Of a stretch of DNA of 64,000 nucleotides, positions 37,264 to 46,524 are shown piece after piece. The first letter of the stretch is position 1, and each line of letters opens with the position of its first letter. The stretch is from an uncultured Clostridia bacterium. GTDB lineage: Bacteria > Bacillota > Clostridia > Lachnospirales > Anaerotignaceae. The translations under genes were made by a program, and so were the position numbers. Under the pieces are notes generated by a model. It ran no database searches, was not told the origin of the DNA, and saw only the letters and a program-made list of their open reading frames with translations. The stretch spans positions 310,001 to 374,000 of the forward strand of contig CABSIK010000001.1 in the NCBI GenBank assembly GCA_902477755.1, read 5' to 3'.

Positions 37264-39025
37264 ATCCTTGCTCCTTCTTGAATACGTTTAATTCTGCCAG
37301 AACAGCTTCTTTCTGTTCCGGTGTAAACTGTTTTTCATTTCTGATAAATTCCAGAATTTCAGGTTTATTTTCTTCCATATGTCCATAAAAGTCAGCTACA
37401 AAATCAGCCACTTTTTCTTTGGGAATGCCAAGGAGCTTTCTGCTGGTGGCAACACAAAGTGTAATAACCTGTCTTTCCAGAGATTTTGGCTGATACAAAG
37501 GCTGTTTCAGCAATTCCATCAACTGCTGACCATATTCGATCTGTTCTCTTGTGCTGGTATCCAGTTCAGAGCTGAACTGAGAGAAAGATTCGATTTCCTT
37601 ATACTGTGCCAAGTCGATACGCAAAGTACCGCTGACGCTCTTAATGGCTTTTGTCTGTGCCGCGCCGCCTACACGAGATACGGAAAGACCTACATTTACC
37701 GCAGGACGGAAGCCTTCAAAGAACAAATCGCTTTCCAGATAAATCTGACCATCGGTAATAGAAATAACATTGGTAGGGATATACGCAGAAACGTCCCCTG
37801 CCTGTGTTTCAATGATGGGCAGTGCTGTAATAGAGCCGCCGCCATGGGCTTCATCCATACGACAAGAGCGTTCCAGCAATCTGGAATGGAGATAGAACAC
37901 GTCACCGGGATATGCTTCACGTCCGGGAGAACGTTCCAACAACAAAGACAGCGCACGATATGCAACCGCATGTTTTGACAGATCATCATATACAATCAGA
38001 ACATCTTTTCCCTGATCCATAAAGTATTCCGCAATGGCAGTACCGGAATAGGGAGCCAGATACTGCAATGCTGCCGGGGCACTGGCTGTTGCCGCAACAA
38101 CAACGGTATAGTCCATGGCACCGTGTTTCTTCAGATTGGTCATAACCTGTGCAATGGTAGAGGCTTTCTGCCCAATGGCTACATATACACAGATGACATC
38201 TTTATCTTTCTGGTTCAGAATGGTATCTACAGCAATGGCTGTTTTACCAGTCTGTCTGTCACCAATGATCAATTCTCTCTGACCGCGTCCAATGGGGAAC
38301 ATGGAGTCAATTGCCATGATCCCAGTCTGCAAAGGTACATTGACAGACTGTCTTTCAATGACGCCAGCAGCTTTCCTTTCCAGCATATACCAGTCTTTTG
38401 CTTCGATTTCGCCTTTGCCGTCAATAGGTGCACCCAGTGCATCTACAACACGTCCCAGAATACTGTCCCCTACAGGAATACCTGCTCTGCGTTTGGTACG
38501 CAGTACACGGGTACCTTCTGTCAATGTCTGTTCGTCCCCCAGAACCATACACAGGATTTCTGTTTCGTCGATATTCTGTACCAGACCTTTCAGACCATTC
38601 TCAAACAATACAATTTCACCATACATGGCTTTTGAGATACCTTTCACCGCAGCAATCCCATCATGCAGATGGTGCACATAGCCGCCTTCTTCAATAGAAA
38701 ATTCATCATCAAAGCCATTGATATCGCTTTTCATAATAGAAATGATATCTTCTCTGCCTTTTTCTTTCCGAAGCTGACGTTCCAGTTTATCAAAGGTCAG
38801 TTTGAATGTATTATCAAAAACTTTATTCCCAATCTGGAGCAAATAACCGCCCAGAATGTCATCATTTTGATGTTCCTCCAACACCACATCTGTAGCGTTA
38901 TATGTTTTCTGGAGGATTTTTTTCAGCTCCTGCAAATCTCCTTCAGAAGGTCTTTTGGCATAATGAATGATCGCCTTCAAAATTCGATTTTCTTCAAAAA
39001 ATTCTTTTGTAAAATTTTCTGCCAT
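37250..39025 (-). CDS. atpA: ATP synthase alpha subunit with fused delta C-terminal domain
   Basis: A 591-residue protein; ordinary alpha subunits are about 500-510. Alpha proper begins near residue 92 (REDIISIMKSDINGFD) and carries GDRQTGKT (Walker A), the GQKASTIAQV and LAPYSGTAIAEYF motifs and the arginine finger in SVSRVGGAAQTKAI. The first ~90 residues (ILKAIIHYAKRPSEGDLQEL..., VVLEEHQNDDILGGYLLQIGN, KVFDNTFKLTFDKLERQL) match the C-terminal domain of F1 delta/OSCP. The six-helix N-terminal delta domain is missing and there is no atpH between atpF and atpA. The frame is open throughout. Start ATG 39025 overlaps the atpF stop (TGATG), with AGGTGA upstream. Confidence 0.93.
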   Translation of the reverse strand: MAENFTKEFFEENRILKAIIHYAKRPSEGDLQELKKILQKTYNATDVVLEEHQNDDILGGYLLQIGNKVFDNTFKLTFDKLERQLRKEKGREDIISIMKSDINGFDDEFSIEEGGYVHHLHDGIAAVKGISKAMYGEIVLFENGLKGLVQNIDETEILCMVLGDEQTLTEGTRVLRTKRRAGIPVGDSILGRVVDALGAPIDGKGEIEAKDWYMLERKAAGVIERQSVNVPLQTGIMAIDSMFPIGRGQRELIIGDRQTGKTAIAVDTILNQKDKDVICVYVAIGQKASTIAQVMTNLKKHGAMDYTVVVAATASAPAALQYLAPYSGTAIAEYFMDQGKDVLIVYDDLSKHAVAYRALSLLLERSPGREAYPGDVFYLHSRLLERSCRMDEAHGGGSITALPIIETQAGDVSAYIPTNVISITDGQIYLESDLFFEGFRPAVNVGLSVSRVGGAAQTKAIKSVSGTLRIDLAQYKEIESFSQFSSELDTSTREQIEYGQQLMELLKQPLYQPKSLERQVITLCVATSRKLLGIPKEKVADFVADFYGHMEENKPEILEFIRNEKQFTPEQKEAVLAELNVFKKEQGYGKQ

Positions 39026-39507
39026 CACGCTTCACCTACCTTCTTGAGTAAATCTTCAAAGAGCGCTTTTTCTTTTTCTTCGTTGATATTGTTGCCAACT
39101 GCTTTTCTTGCAGCAAGCATGGCAATGGTGACCATTTCATCCTGTGTATCAGCCAACAGTTTTTTCCGTTCCTGCTCAGCCTGTTTTCTGGATGAAATCA
39201 AAATGCGTTTTGCCTCTTGTTCAGAAGCTTGCAGCTGTTCTTTTTCCTTTCTGCTGGCTGCTTCCAAAATGCGCTGCGCTTTTTCCCTTGCCTCTTTTGT
39301 TGCATTTTCCACTGTTTCCTGCGCCTGCCGGAGATTCTGGTTTGCCAAGGCTTCCTGCTCTTTGGCATGATCCATCTGCCCTTGGATCATTTCCTGCCGC
39401 TGATCCAGAACTTTTTGTACCCTTGCGAACAGAAATTTTTTCAACAGGACATACAGTATGATCAAATCAACAAAAGTCCAAATAATATTCCAATCCAGCG
39501 TTAACAT
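39025..39507 (-). CDS. atpF: ATP synthase Fo b subunit
   Basis: A 160-residue peripheral-stalk subunit. One N-terminal membrane segment (LDWNIIWTFVDLIILYVLLKKFLF) and a long charged coiled coil (about 30-150) follow. The C-terminus, AARKAVGNNINEEKEKALFEDLLKKVGEA, is where b normally meets delta. The ATG at 39507 with AGGAG at 9 nt is preferred over a GTG two codons before. It directly precedes the delta-alpha fusion gene, at the place where atpH is normally found. Confidence 0.94.
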   Translation of the reverse strand: MLTLDWNIIWTFVDLIILYVLLKKFLFARVQKVLDQRQEMIQGQMDHAKEQEALANQNLRQAQETVENATKEAREKAQRILEAASRKEKEQLQASEQEAKRILISSRKQAEQERKKLLADTQDEMVTIAMLAARKAVGNNINEEKEKALFEDLLKKVGEA

Positions 39508-39525
39508 TTCCACATTCTCCTTTTA

Positions 39526-40471
<946 letters not shown>

Positions 40472-40492
40472 ATGATTACTCCTTTTTTCTGA

Positions 40493-40972
40493 TTATTGTA
40501 CACTCCCTACAGGGAAAGCACTGCGGAATACTTTCCGTACAATGGGGCCTGCAATGAGCAGCTGAAATGGCAAAGCCATGATAAAATTCTTGGGGATATT
40601 GGTCAGCCAAATTACGCCAAGCTGTCCCCATTGACCAGTTCTTACACACATTTCCAATCCGCCATACAAACTCATCACAATAACCATTGGCACTACCATG
40701 CATGTAGAAATGCAGATGACTTTGCGCAGTGTACTGCTTTCAGGTCTCACCAGAAAACGGAAGGCAAAGCCTTTTGCAAGTTTGGAAACCAAAAACCAGT
40801 CAAAGCACATGGCGTATATGTAAGCAATGGGAAAACCAAGCCAGCCTTCCCGTAAGACGTCAAATGACAGCCCACCCATGTGCAGCGTGACATTATACAT
40901 ACTCATCCAAAACACCATTGCAAAACACATTAATACAGTATAAATCAGACTTTCTCTTTTATTCTGTGGCAT
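40493..40972 (-). CDS. DUF2798-like membrane protein at the head of the atp operon
   Basis: A 159-residue protein with four predicted membrane segments arranged as two similar halves: LIYTVLMCFAMVFWMSMYNVTL...GFPIAYIYAMCFDWFLVSKLA, then VICISTCMVVPMVIVMSLYGG...NFIMALPFQLLIAGPIVRKVF. That repeat pattern fits DUF2798. It occupies the usual place of atpI, but its sequence is not AtpI-like. The ATG at 40972 has AAAGGAGG upstream. Co-transcription with the ATP synthase genes suggests, but does not show, an assembly or accessory role. Confidence 0.75.
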   Translation of the reverse strand: MPQNKRESLIYTVLMCFAMVFWMSMYNVTLHMGGLSFDVLREGWLGFPIAYIYAMCFDWFLVSKLAKGFAFRFLVRPESSTLRKVICISTCMVVPMVIVMSLYGGLEMCVRTGQWGQLGVIWLTNIPKNFIMALPFQLLIAGPIVRKVFRSAFPVGSVQ

Positions 40973-41021
40973 AATAATCCTCCTTTTATTTCCATTACTT
41001 CCTATTTTGTCCACAAGAAAT

Positions 41022-41051
41022 ATTGTAGTAATTTCTTCTGCACCATGTAAG
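41022..41051 (-). promoter_or_regulatory. Candidate promoter of the ATP synthase operon
   Basis: On the minus strand CTTACA (41046-41051), 18-nt spacer, TACAAT (41022-41027), about 50 nt before the first gene. The match is moderate. Confidence 0.45.
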
Positions 41052-41216
41052 TGTTTTTTTATTTTCAGCTTTTTTCGCTGAAATCAGAAGAAATTTTTAC
41101 TGATTTAGGAGAATATGCCCAATATCTATAGAGAACATACAGGGCAATTCAAACAAGAGAACTGCCTAACATTTTCTGATTTTTTCGCTGCAACACTGTC
41201 TTTTTTTCAGTACTTT

Positions 41217-41574
41217 TCCAGCTGTTTTTTCTTTTTACACTTTTTCCGCCACATCACTTCTTTCTGTTCATACAGTGAGCCGCATCCTGCATGCAGAACA
41301 ATCAGCCCTTCAATAACATCTGCCAGCTCATGCCATGGGGAAATTTACTTAAAATACTTGGTTGATTCTTTCGTATCACCATCATGAGGCAAATACCACT
41401 TACATATTTCCTCATATATTTGACACACCGGATTTCAGCTCCTCAAAAACTTCCTGAAAATCCTGCATCTTGCTCTTTCTTTGCCAATGGCAATCTTGTT
41501 GCAAGTACATCACACTCCTTTCGAATCTCAGGGTGTTTCCGTGTATTGATGATACGCTTCTAACACGCACTCAT
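41217..41574 (-). pseudogene. Decayed gene of unknown family
   Basis: Minus-strand sequence with protein-like composition broken across several frames. The order is ATG at 41574 with a stop four codons later, then KRIINTRKHPEIRKECDVLA and TRLPLAKKEQDA, then MQDFQEVFEELKSG in a second frame, IYEEICKWYLPHDGDTKES in a third, and WHELADVIEGLIVLHAG followed by CGSLYEQKEVMWRKK before a stop at 41217. At least one nonsense change and three frameshifts would be needed. I do not recognise the family. It faces away from the PadR gene, whose operators overlap its likely promoter. Confidence 0.55.
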
Positions 41575-41594
41575 ATTAGCACTACAATTACAAC

Positions 41595-41638
41595 ATGTCA
41601 ATATTTACATGTTTAAAATTTCATGTTTTTTTTAACAT
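41595..41638. promoter_or_regulatory. Two PadR-type operators (ATGT-N8-ACAT)
   Basis: ATGT-N8-ACAT occurs at 41595-41610 and again at 41623-41638, centres 28 bp apart. This dyad is the known binding pattern of PadR-family repressors. The sites lie between the decayed minus-strand gene and the padR gene; a TATAAT for padR is at 41669-41674. Confidence 0.7.
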
Positions 41639-41718
41639 GTAATTCTAGTCAAGTTAAAATGTTTATGATATAATACAATTGATTTTTATGGCATAGGTAA
41701 AATTAAGGAGTGAAGTAT

Positions 41719-42276
41719 ATGGGGACGTTAAAATATGCCATTCTTGGGTTATTGAACCGAAAAGAGATGACAGGCTACGAATTGACAAAAGCAATCGAAC
41801 ACAGCCTTCTGGGATCATGGCGCGCAAAACACAGCCAAATCTATCCAGAGCTGAAATCATTGACGCAAAAAGGTCTGGTGAAATTTGAAGTTGCTATTTC
41901 TGGTACGGTATTGGAAAAAAAGGTTTACTCCCTCACTGAGGAAGGCCGAAAGGAATTTTTACATTGGGAATTCAAGAAACTTCCATTGCAGCCAAACACC
42001 AAAGACGAATTTCGATTGCAATTATATTTTTCCAATTGCCTGCCACCACAAAAACGCATTGAACTATTGGAACACCAATTATCACTGCATCAGGCAAAAT
42101 TGCAGAAGCTGAAACGAATCATACAGAAATTTGATGCAATCCCCCCTACAGAAGAACCATATTTCAGTGATTACTTGGTTTTAGGTGGTGCTGTTGCCAG
42201 AGAGGAAACAAGCTGCCGCTGGTTGACTACATGCATTTCCCTTTGTCAACAACGGCTTGACTCACAAAAAAAATGA
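41719..42276 (+). CDS. PadR family transcriptional regulator
   Basis: A 185-residue regulator. The N-terminal winged helix reads LKYAILGLLNRKEMTGYELTKAIEHSLLGSWRAKHSQIYPELKSLTQKGLVKFE, the standard PadR signature. The C-terminal half (about 85-180) is the Vir_act_alpha_C-type dimer helix region (KRIELLEHQLSLHQAKLQKLKRIIQKF). The ATG at 41719 has AAGGAG 8 nt before it. The two dyads just upstream suggest autoregulation; the neighbouring regulated gene appears to have decayed. Confidence 0.9.
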   Translation: MGTLKYAILGLLNRKEMTGYELTKAIEHSLLGSWRAKHSQIYPELKSLTQKGLVKFEVAISGTVLEKKVYSLTEEGRKEFLHWEFKKLPLQPNTKDEFRLQLYFSNCLPPQKRIELLEHQLSLHQAKLQKLKRIIQKFDAIPPTEEPYFSDYLVLGGAVAREETSCRWLTTCISLCQQRLDSQKK

Positions 42277-42607
42277 TGCCCCCTTTTGGTTTGCATCATA
42301 CATTTCCGTTTTCCATCCACTTATTTTCTGCTTAAAATATCACAAGTAATTTTTAACCTTTTTGGATTTGCTTCCATTCATCAGCATATACAAATAACTA
42401 TATGTGCAATGTCATTTTTTTAATATCGCCTAAACATTTCTTTGATTGGGTCCGCAGTGCCCTGTAATTAGCATTTCTATTTACTCCCATTTATTTCTAT
42501 AAATAGAAATTAATATATGAAACCTTTACATTTTTCACACCTAAGAACATATATGGAAATAAAAAGTCGAGACTCTCATAAAGAGCTCGACTTTTTGTTT
42601 TTCATCT
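42277..42607. other. Convergent gap with unexplained inverted repeats
   Basis: 331 nt between the 3' ends of padR and pflB. ATTTCTATTTA (42473-42483) is repeated inverted as TAAATAGAAAT (42500-42510), and ATTTCTAT also pairs locally at 42493-42510. A weak hairpin ATGATGC/GCATCAT (42273-42299) may terminate padR, and the pfl terminator occupies 42561-42596. Confidence 0.5.
42561..42596. terminator. Terminator of the pfl operon
   Basis: AAAAAGTCGAG and CTCT pair with AGAG and CTCGACTTTTT around a 5-nt loop, 12 nt past the pflB stop. Symmetric A and T runs make it bidirectional. Confidence 0.9.
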
Positions 42608-44839
42608 TTATACCGCTTCATGGAATGTACGCATGATCACTTCACGCTGCTGATCTTTAGACAAACGATTGAAATTCACTGCATAACCAGAAACACGAAT
42701 GGTCAGTGTTGGATATTTTTCAGGATGCTCCATAGCATCCAACAAAATTTCCCTGTTCATTACATTAACATTCAAATGATGAGCACCCTGATAGAAATAG
42801 CCATCCAGAATATGGATCAGATTCTCAATGCGCTGTGTTTCATCTTTTCCCAAAGCGTCAGGAACGATGGAGAATGTATTGGAAACACCATCCTGACATA
42901 CATTTCTGTATGGAATTTTCGCAACAGAATTTAAAGAAGCCAGTGCGCCATTTTCGTCTCTGCCATGCATGGGGTTTGCACCAGGTGCCAATGGTTCTCC
43001 ATGTTTTCTGCCGTCAGGTGTTGTACCTGTCTTTTTGCCATACATTACATTACTTGTGATTGTCAGAGCAGACAATGTATGTTTTGCATTACGGTAAATG
43101 GGATGTTTCTTCAATGCGTTGGAGAAATATACTGCCACTTCCACTGCCAACTCATCCACACGGTCGTCATCATTGCCGTATTTAGGGAAATCCCCTTCCA
43201 CGTTGAAATCTACGGTCACACCATTTTCATCACGCACAGGAGTTACTTTGGCAAATTTGATGGCAGAAAGAGAGTCTGCCATAACGGAAATACCTGCCAT
43301 GCCAAAGGCAGTCAGTCGTTCCACATTGCCGTCATGCAATGCCATCTGGCTTGCTTCGTATGCATATTTATCATGCATATAGTGGATGATGTTAATGGTA
43401 TCTACATAAAGCTCCGCAACATAATCCAGTACCTTTTTGTAACGATCCCAAACTTCATCAAAATCCAGCACATCATTTTTCAATGGTTCAATACCGGGCA
43501 CTACCGGCACTTTCTGCAGTTCATCCACACCAGCATTCAATGCCATCAGCAGAGATTTTGCCAGATTTGCTCTTGCACCGAAAAACTGCATCTGTTTGCC
43601 TACACGCATAGCAGATACACAGCAGGAAATAGCATAATCATCACCATAAAGAGGACGCATAACATCATCATTTTCATACTGGATAGAGTCTGTCAAAATA
43701 CTCATTTTCGCACAATATTTCTTAAACTCTTCAGGAAGATCTCTGCTCCACAGCACCGTCATATTGGGTTCCGGCGCCGTTCCCAGATTGGTCAGGGTAT
43801 GCAGATAACGAAAAGAATTTTTCGTAACTAGAGGCTTGCCATTGATGCCGACACCGCCGATAGCTTCTGTCACCCAAGTAGGATCACCACCAAAAAGTTC
43901 GTTATATTCCGGTGTTCTCAGGTGACGCACCAATCTTAATTTGATAATGAACTGGTCGATCAGCTCCTGCGCTTCTTTTTCTGTGATAACACCATTTTTC
44001 AAATCTCTTTCGATGTAAATATCAAGGAATGTGGAGGTACGTCCCAAAGAAATTGCCGCACCATTGTTTTCTTTTACCCCTGCCAGATATGCCATATACA
44101 AGAATTGTACAGCTTCTTTGGCATTTTTTGCAGGTTCGCTGAGATCCACACCATATTTCATGGCCATAGATTTCATTTCTTTCAGCGCCTGAATCTGCAT
44201 GCTGATTTCTTCTCTTAAACGAATTCTTTCGTCTGTCATAGGGCCATCGAAAGCATCCTGTTCTTTCTCTTTTTCACCAATAAGGAAATCCACACCATAC
44301 AGAGCAACCCTTCTGTAATCCCCAATGACACGGCCGCGGCCATAAGCGTCAGGCAGACCCGTCAGAAGGCCCACATGTCTTGCCACCTTTGTTCTCTTGG
44401 GATAAGCATCAAATACACCTTCGTTATGGGTTTTCCGATAAGCATGGAAGTCTTTTTCTAACTGAGGATTCAGTTCATAGCCATACTGCTCCAGCGCGCT
44501 TTTTGCCATTTTCATGCCGCCATAAAGATTTACAATCCGCTTCAAAGGCGCGTCTGTCTGCAATCCTACGATAACTTCATTTTCCTGATCAATATATCCC
44601 GGTGCAAAATTGTCAATACCGGATACGATATTGGTTTCTACGTCCAGAATCCCCTTCTTCATTTCTTCCAAAATCAATTCGTGGCATTTATCCCATACTT
44701 TCTGGGTTTTATCTGTAACTCCTTCCAAGAAAGTGTCATCACCTTCATAAAGGGTATAATTCTTCTGAATAAAGTTTCTGACATCAATTTCTTTTGTCCA
44801 TTTTCCTGTCTGAAAACCCTGCCAAGCTGTTGTATTCAT
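42608..44839 (-). CDS. pflB: Formate C-acetyltransferase (pyruvate formate-lyase)
   Basis: A 743-residue PFL. The adjacent active-site cysteines are in [15 protein letters not shown], and the glycyl-radical site near the C-terminus is [19 protein letters not shown]. It converts pyruvate and CoA to acetyl-CoA and formate under anoxic conditions. The start at 44839 ([14 protein letters not shown]) is the family N-terminus and has AAAGGATGA upstream. It follows its activase gene at 27 nt, an inverted order compared with the common pflB-pflA. Confidence 0.96.
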   Translation of the reverse strand: MNTTAWQGFQTGKWTKEIDVRNFIQKNYTLYEGDDTFLEGVTDKTQKVWDKCHELILEEMKKGILDVETNIVSGIDNFAPGYIDQENEVIVGLQTDAPLKRIVNLYGGMKMAKSALEQYGYELNPQLEKDFHAYRKTHNEGVFDAYPKRTKVARHVGLLTGLPDAYGRGRVIGDYRRVALYGVDFLIGEKEKEQDAFDGPMTDERIRLREEISMQIQALKEMKSMAMKYGVDLSEPAKNAKEAVQFLYMAYLAGVKENNGAAISLGRTSTFLDIYIERDLKNGVITEKEAQELIDQFIIKLRLVRHLRTPEYNELFGGDPTWVTEAIGGVGINGKPLVTKNSFRYLHTLTNLGTAPEPNMTVLWSRDLPEEFKKYCAKMSILTDSIQYENDDVMRPLYGDDYAISCCVSAMRVGKQMQFFGARANLAKSLLMALNAGVDELQKVPVVPGIEPLKNDVLDFDEVWDRYKKVLDYVAELYVDTINIIHYMHDKYAYEASQMALHDGNVERLTAFGMAGISVMADSLSAIKFAKVTPVRDENGVTVDFNVEGDFPKYGNDDDRVDELAVEVAVYFSNALKKHPIYRNAKHTLSALTITSNVMYGKKTGTTPDGRKHGEPLAPGANPMHGRDENGALASLNSVAKIPYRNVCQDGVSNTFSIVPDALGKDETQRIENLIHILDGYFYQGAHHLNVNVMNREILLDAMEHPEKYPTLTIRVSGYAVNFNRLSKDQQREVIMRTFHEAV

Positions 44840-44866
44840 ATCTGCGTCATCCTTTCTAACCACATG

Positions 44867-45580
44867 TTATGCAATCATTTCCGTCAACAAATCCTGAAGA
44901 TACTGTAATTTTTCTTTTTCCATAGGCGGAACGCCTTCCAGAGAATAGGGAATGCCTAAGGCATGATACTTTTCCACACCCATGGTATGATAAGGCAAAA
45001 GCTCTACTTTCTGCACATTGGGGATTGTCTTGATTATCTCCCCCAATTGCCTGATATGTGCTTCCTCATCAGTCCATCCAGGCACCACCACATGTCTAAT
45101 CCAAAGAGGAATTTCCTTTGCTTTGACTGCTTCCAAAAACGTTTCTGCAACAGAAATCTTTCCTTCTGTCAGCTCATGATATTTCTCTGGCACTATATGC
45201 TTGATGTCAAAGATCACCAAATCTGTGTAATCCAGCAATGCATCATAGCTGCCATTTCCATATCCAGCTGTATCCAGACAAGTGGAAATATTTTCTGCTT
45301 TGCAGGCTTTGAACAATTCTGTTACAAAGTCCACCTGCAGCAAAGGTTCCCCACCAGAACAAGTAACACCGCCATTTTTTCCATAATAGGGTCGGTAACG
45401 TTTCAGCATCTTCATAATTTCAGTTACTTCCATTTCTTTTCCGCTGGAAAGCTGCCATGTATCAGGATTATGGCAGTATCGGCACCGCAGACGGCACCCC
45501 TGCAAAAAAAGAACAGTACGGATTCCAGGTCCATCCACAAGTCCCATAGACTCAATGGAATGGATTTTTCCTGCTTGCAT
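44867..45580 (-). CDS. pflA: Pyruvate formate-lyase activating enzyme (radical SAM)
   Basis: A 237-residue radical SAM activase. The cluster-binding CxxxCxxC is in LQGCRLRCRYCHNPDTWQ, the glycine-rich SAM segment is GGVTCSGGEPLLQ, and DTAGYG follows. It generates the glycyl radical of PFL. The start at 45580 has AGAGGTGATG upstream; a long in-frame extension that runs back through the riboswitch is rejected. First gene of pflA-pflB, preceded by a ZTP riboswitch. Confidence 0.95.
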   Translation of the reverse strand: MQAGKIHSIESMGLVDGPGIRTVLFLQGCRLRCRYCHNPDTWQLSSGKEMEVTEIMKMLKRYRPYYGKNGGVTCSGGEPLLQVDFVTELFKACKAENISTCLDTAGYGNGSYDALLDYTDLVIFDIKHIVPEKYHELTEGKISVAETFLEAVKAKEIPLWIRHVVVPGWTDEEAHIRQLGEIIKTIPNVQKVELLPYHTMGVEKYHALGIPYSLEGVPPMEKEKLQYLQDLLTEMIA

Positions 45581-45614
45581 ATCATCACCTCTTTCTATCC
45601 AATTTTTTGAAATA

Positions 45615-45718
45615 GAAAAAGCCGCACGCCCGGGCTTTTCCTGCCCAGACGGTCGGCTTGCGGTAACGATTATACTCCATGTGGTTAGATCCACGATTCC
45701 GTCAGTCATATAATCCAC
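45615..45718 (-). ncRNA. ZTP (pfl motif) riboswitch with overlapping terminator
   Basis: Minus-strand leader of pflA. It contains the conserved aptamer pieces in order: TGACTGACGGAATCGTGGAT, AACCACATGGAGTATAATCG, then GCCGACCGTCTGGGCA, the region that forms the pseudoknot and P3. The last block can instead pair with GCCCGGGCGTGCGGC, a hairpin followed by TTTTTC (45615-45620). That mutual exclusion fits a transcriptional ON switch in which ZTP blocks the terminator. ZTP (AICAR triphosphate) signals low 10-formyl-tetrahydrofolate, and PFL makes formate, so the link is biologically sensible. Confidence 0.88.
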
Positions 45719-45724
45719 AAAACG

Positions 45725-45753
45725 ATAGTAGCACACTTTATTTCAGGTGTCAA
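45725..45753 (-). promoter_or_regulatory. Promoter of pflA-pflB
   Basis: On the minus strand TTGACA (45748-45753), 17-nt spacer, TACTAT (45725-45730). Transcription would begin near 45718, exactly at the 5' side of the riboswitch. Confidence 0.8.
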
Positions 45754-45983
45754 ATGGAAATCTTTACAATTTTGTTTTTTTCACAAAGAATATTGTTTTT
45801 TATGAAAAACATTTTGTTTCGTTCTGTTTTGTGATAAACTTATAAATCTTCCAATCAGGGCCACCGGCTTAGCCGATGGTTTACTCTGCCCCTAGAAGGA
45901 GCCATTACCAGCTGCGCTTACAAGCGCGTTGAAAGTCCGCCCAAATCCCCTACTTTCTCAACTGCTGCCCTTGGCAGCTATTT

Positions 45984-46450
45984 TTATTTGTTTCCTTTTA
46001 CTTTTTCACCCGTGAACGGGTCAATGTACTCACTTAAACTAATTTGATCTGCCACCCAATCTTCTTTTAATTGATTGTTGATATATTCCCGGATCTTTTT
46101 TGTATTCTTTCCTACTGTATCTACATAATATCCGATACACCAAAATGTTCTATTCCCATACTTATATTTTAAGTTTGCATGCCTATCAAATATAATCAGA
46201 GAACTTTTTCCTTTCAAATATACAACAATATCTGATACACTGTATTTTGGGGTGGTATGCGAATCAGCATATGTATATGATCTGAACAACATTCTGCTGC
46301 TATGATTTCTATTCCTTTTCTTTCGCATAATTCTCTAAGAATTTTTCCTATTTCAGCTTTCATTTTTCCGTATATTACCTGCCTTCTATACTTTGGTGCA
46401 AATACAATATGATATTTACATTCCCAACTCGTATGTGCTAAACTATTCAT
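45984..46450 (-). pseudogene. tnpA: IS200-family transposase TnpA, frameshifted
   Basis: The N-terminal part (46214-46450) reads MNSLAHTSWECKYHIVFAPK and has the HUH-type motif CSDHIHMLIRIPP. The remainder continues in another frame from KYSVSDIVVYLKGKSSLIIF to the end at 45984, including REYINNQLKEDW with the probable catalytic tyrosine. The break is at CCACCCCAAAATAC (near 46245-46258), a pair of homopolymers. Family proteins read through as IPPKYSVS, so about two bases have been gained or one lost. No good slippery heptamer in the right phase is present, so I take it as inactivating. Confidence 0.85.
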
Positions 46451-46452
46451 AT

Positions 46453-46510
46453 AAAAACCCCCTATGCTTTCTTGTGTCTTGGCAGACTCAAGAAAGCATA
46501 GGGGGTTTTT
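46453..46510. terminator. Long hairpin at the tnpA-proximal end of the IS
   Basis: A perfect 22-bp stem ending in A and T runs, upstream of tnpA. It would stop outside transcription from entering the transposase gene. Confidence 0.75.
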
Positions 46511-46524
46511 GTTGGATTCACCAA

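Larger units (their letters stand above)
45854..46512 (-). mobile_element. IS200-like insertion sequence, decayed copy
   Basis: A short element with one transposase gene and no terminal inverted repeats. The right-end side (45861-45975) carries subterminal hairpins CCACCGGC/GCCGATGG, GCCCCT/AGGAGC and GCGCTTACAAGCGC. The other end is a 22-bp stem (46453-46474 with 46489-46510) flanked by A and T runs, a terminator-like structure known at the 5' end of IS200 elements. The same right end recurs at 63880-64000. Exact ends are uncertain by a few bases. Confidence 0.75.

Noticed and set aside
37250..39025. N-ATPase-type (sodium, atpQ/atpR) operon as an explanation for the missing delta gene
   Set aside because: Gene order is B-E-F-A-G-D-C, no atpQ or atpR is present, and the delta C-terminal domain is found inside alpha.
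45581..45736. N-terminal extension of pflA
   Set aside because: The in-frame extension reads through the riboswitch and terminator; the family start and a ribosome binding site are at 45580.
46214..46328. Programmed ribosomal frameshift in the IS200-like transposase
   Set aside because: The C and A runs at the junction do not form a slippery heptamer in the correct phase, and known IS200 transposases need no frameshift. Decay is simpler.
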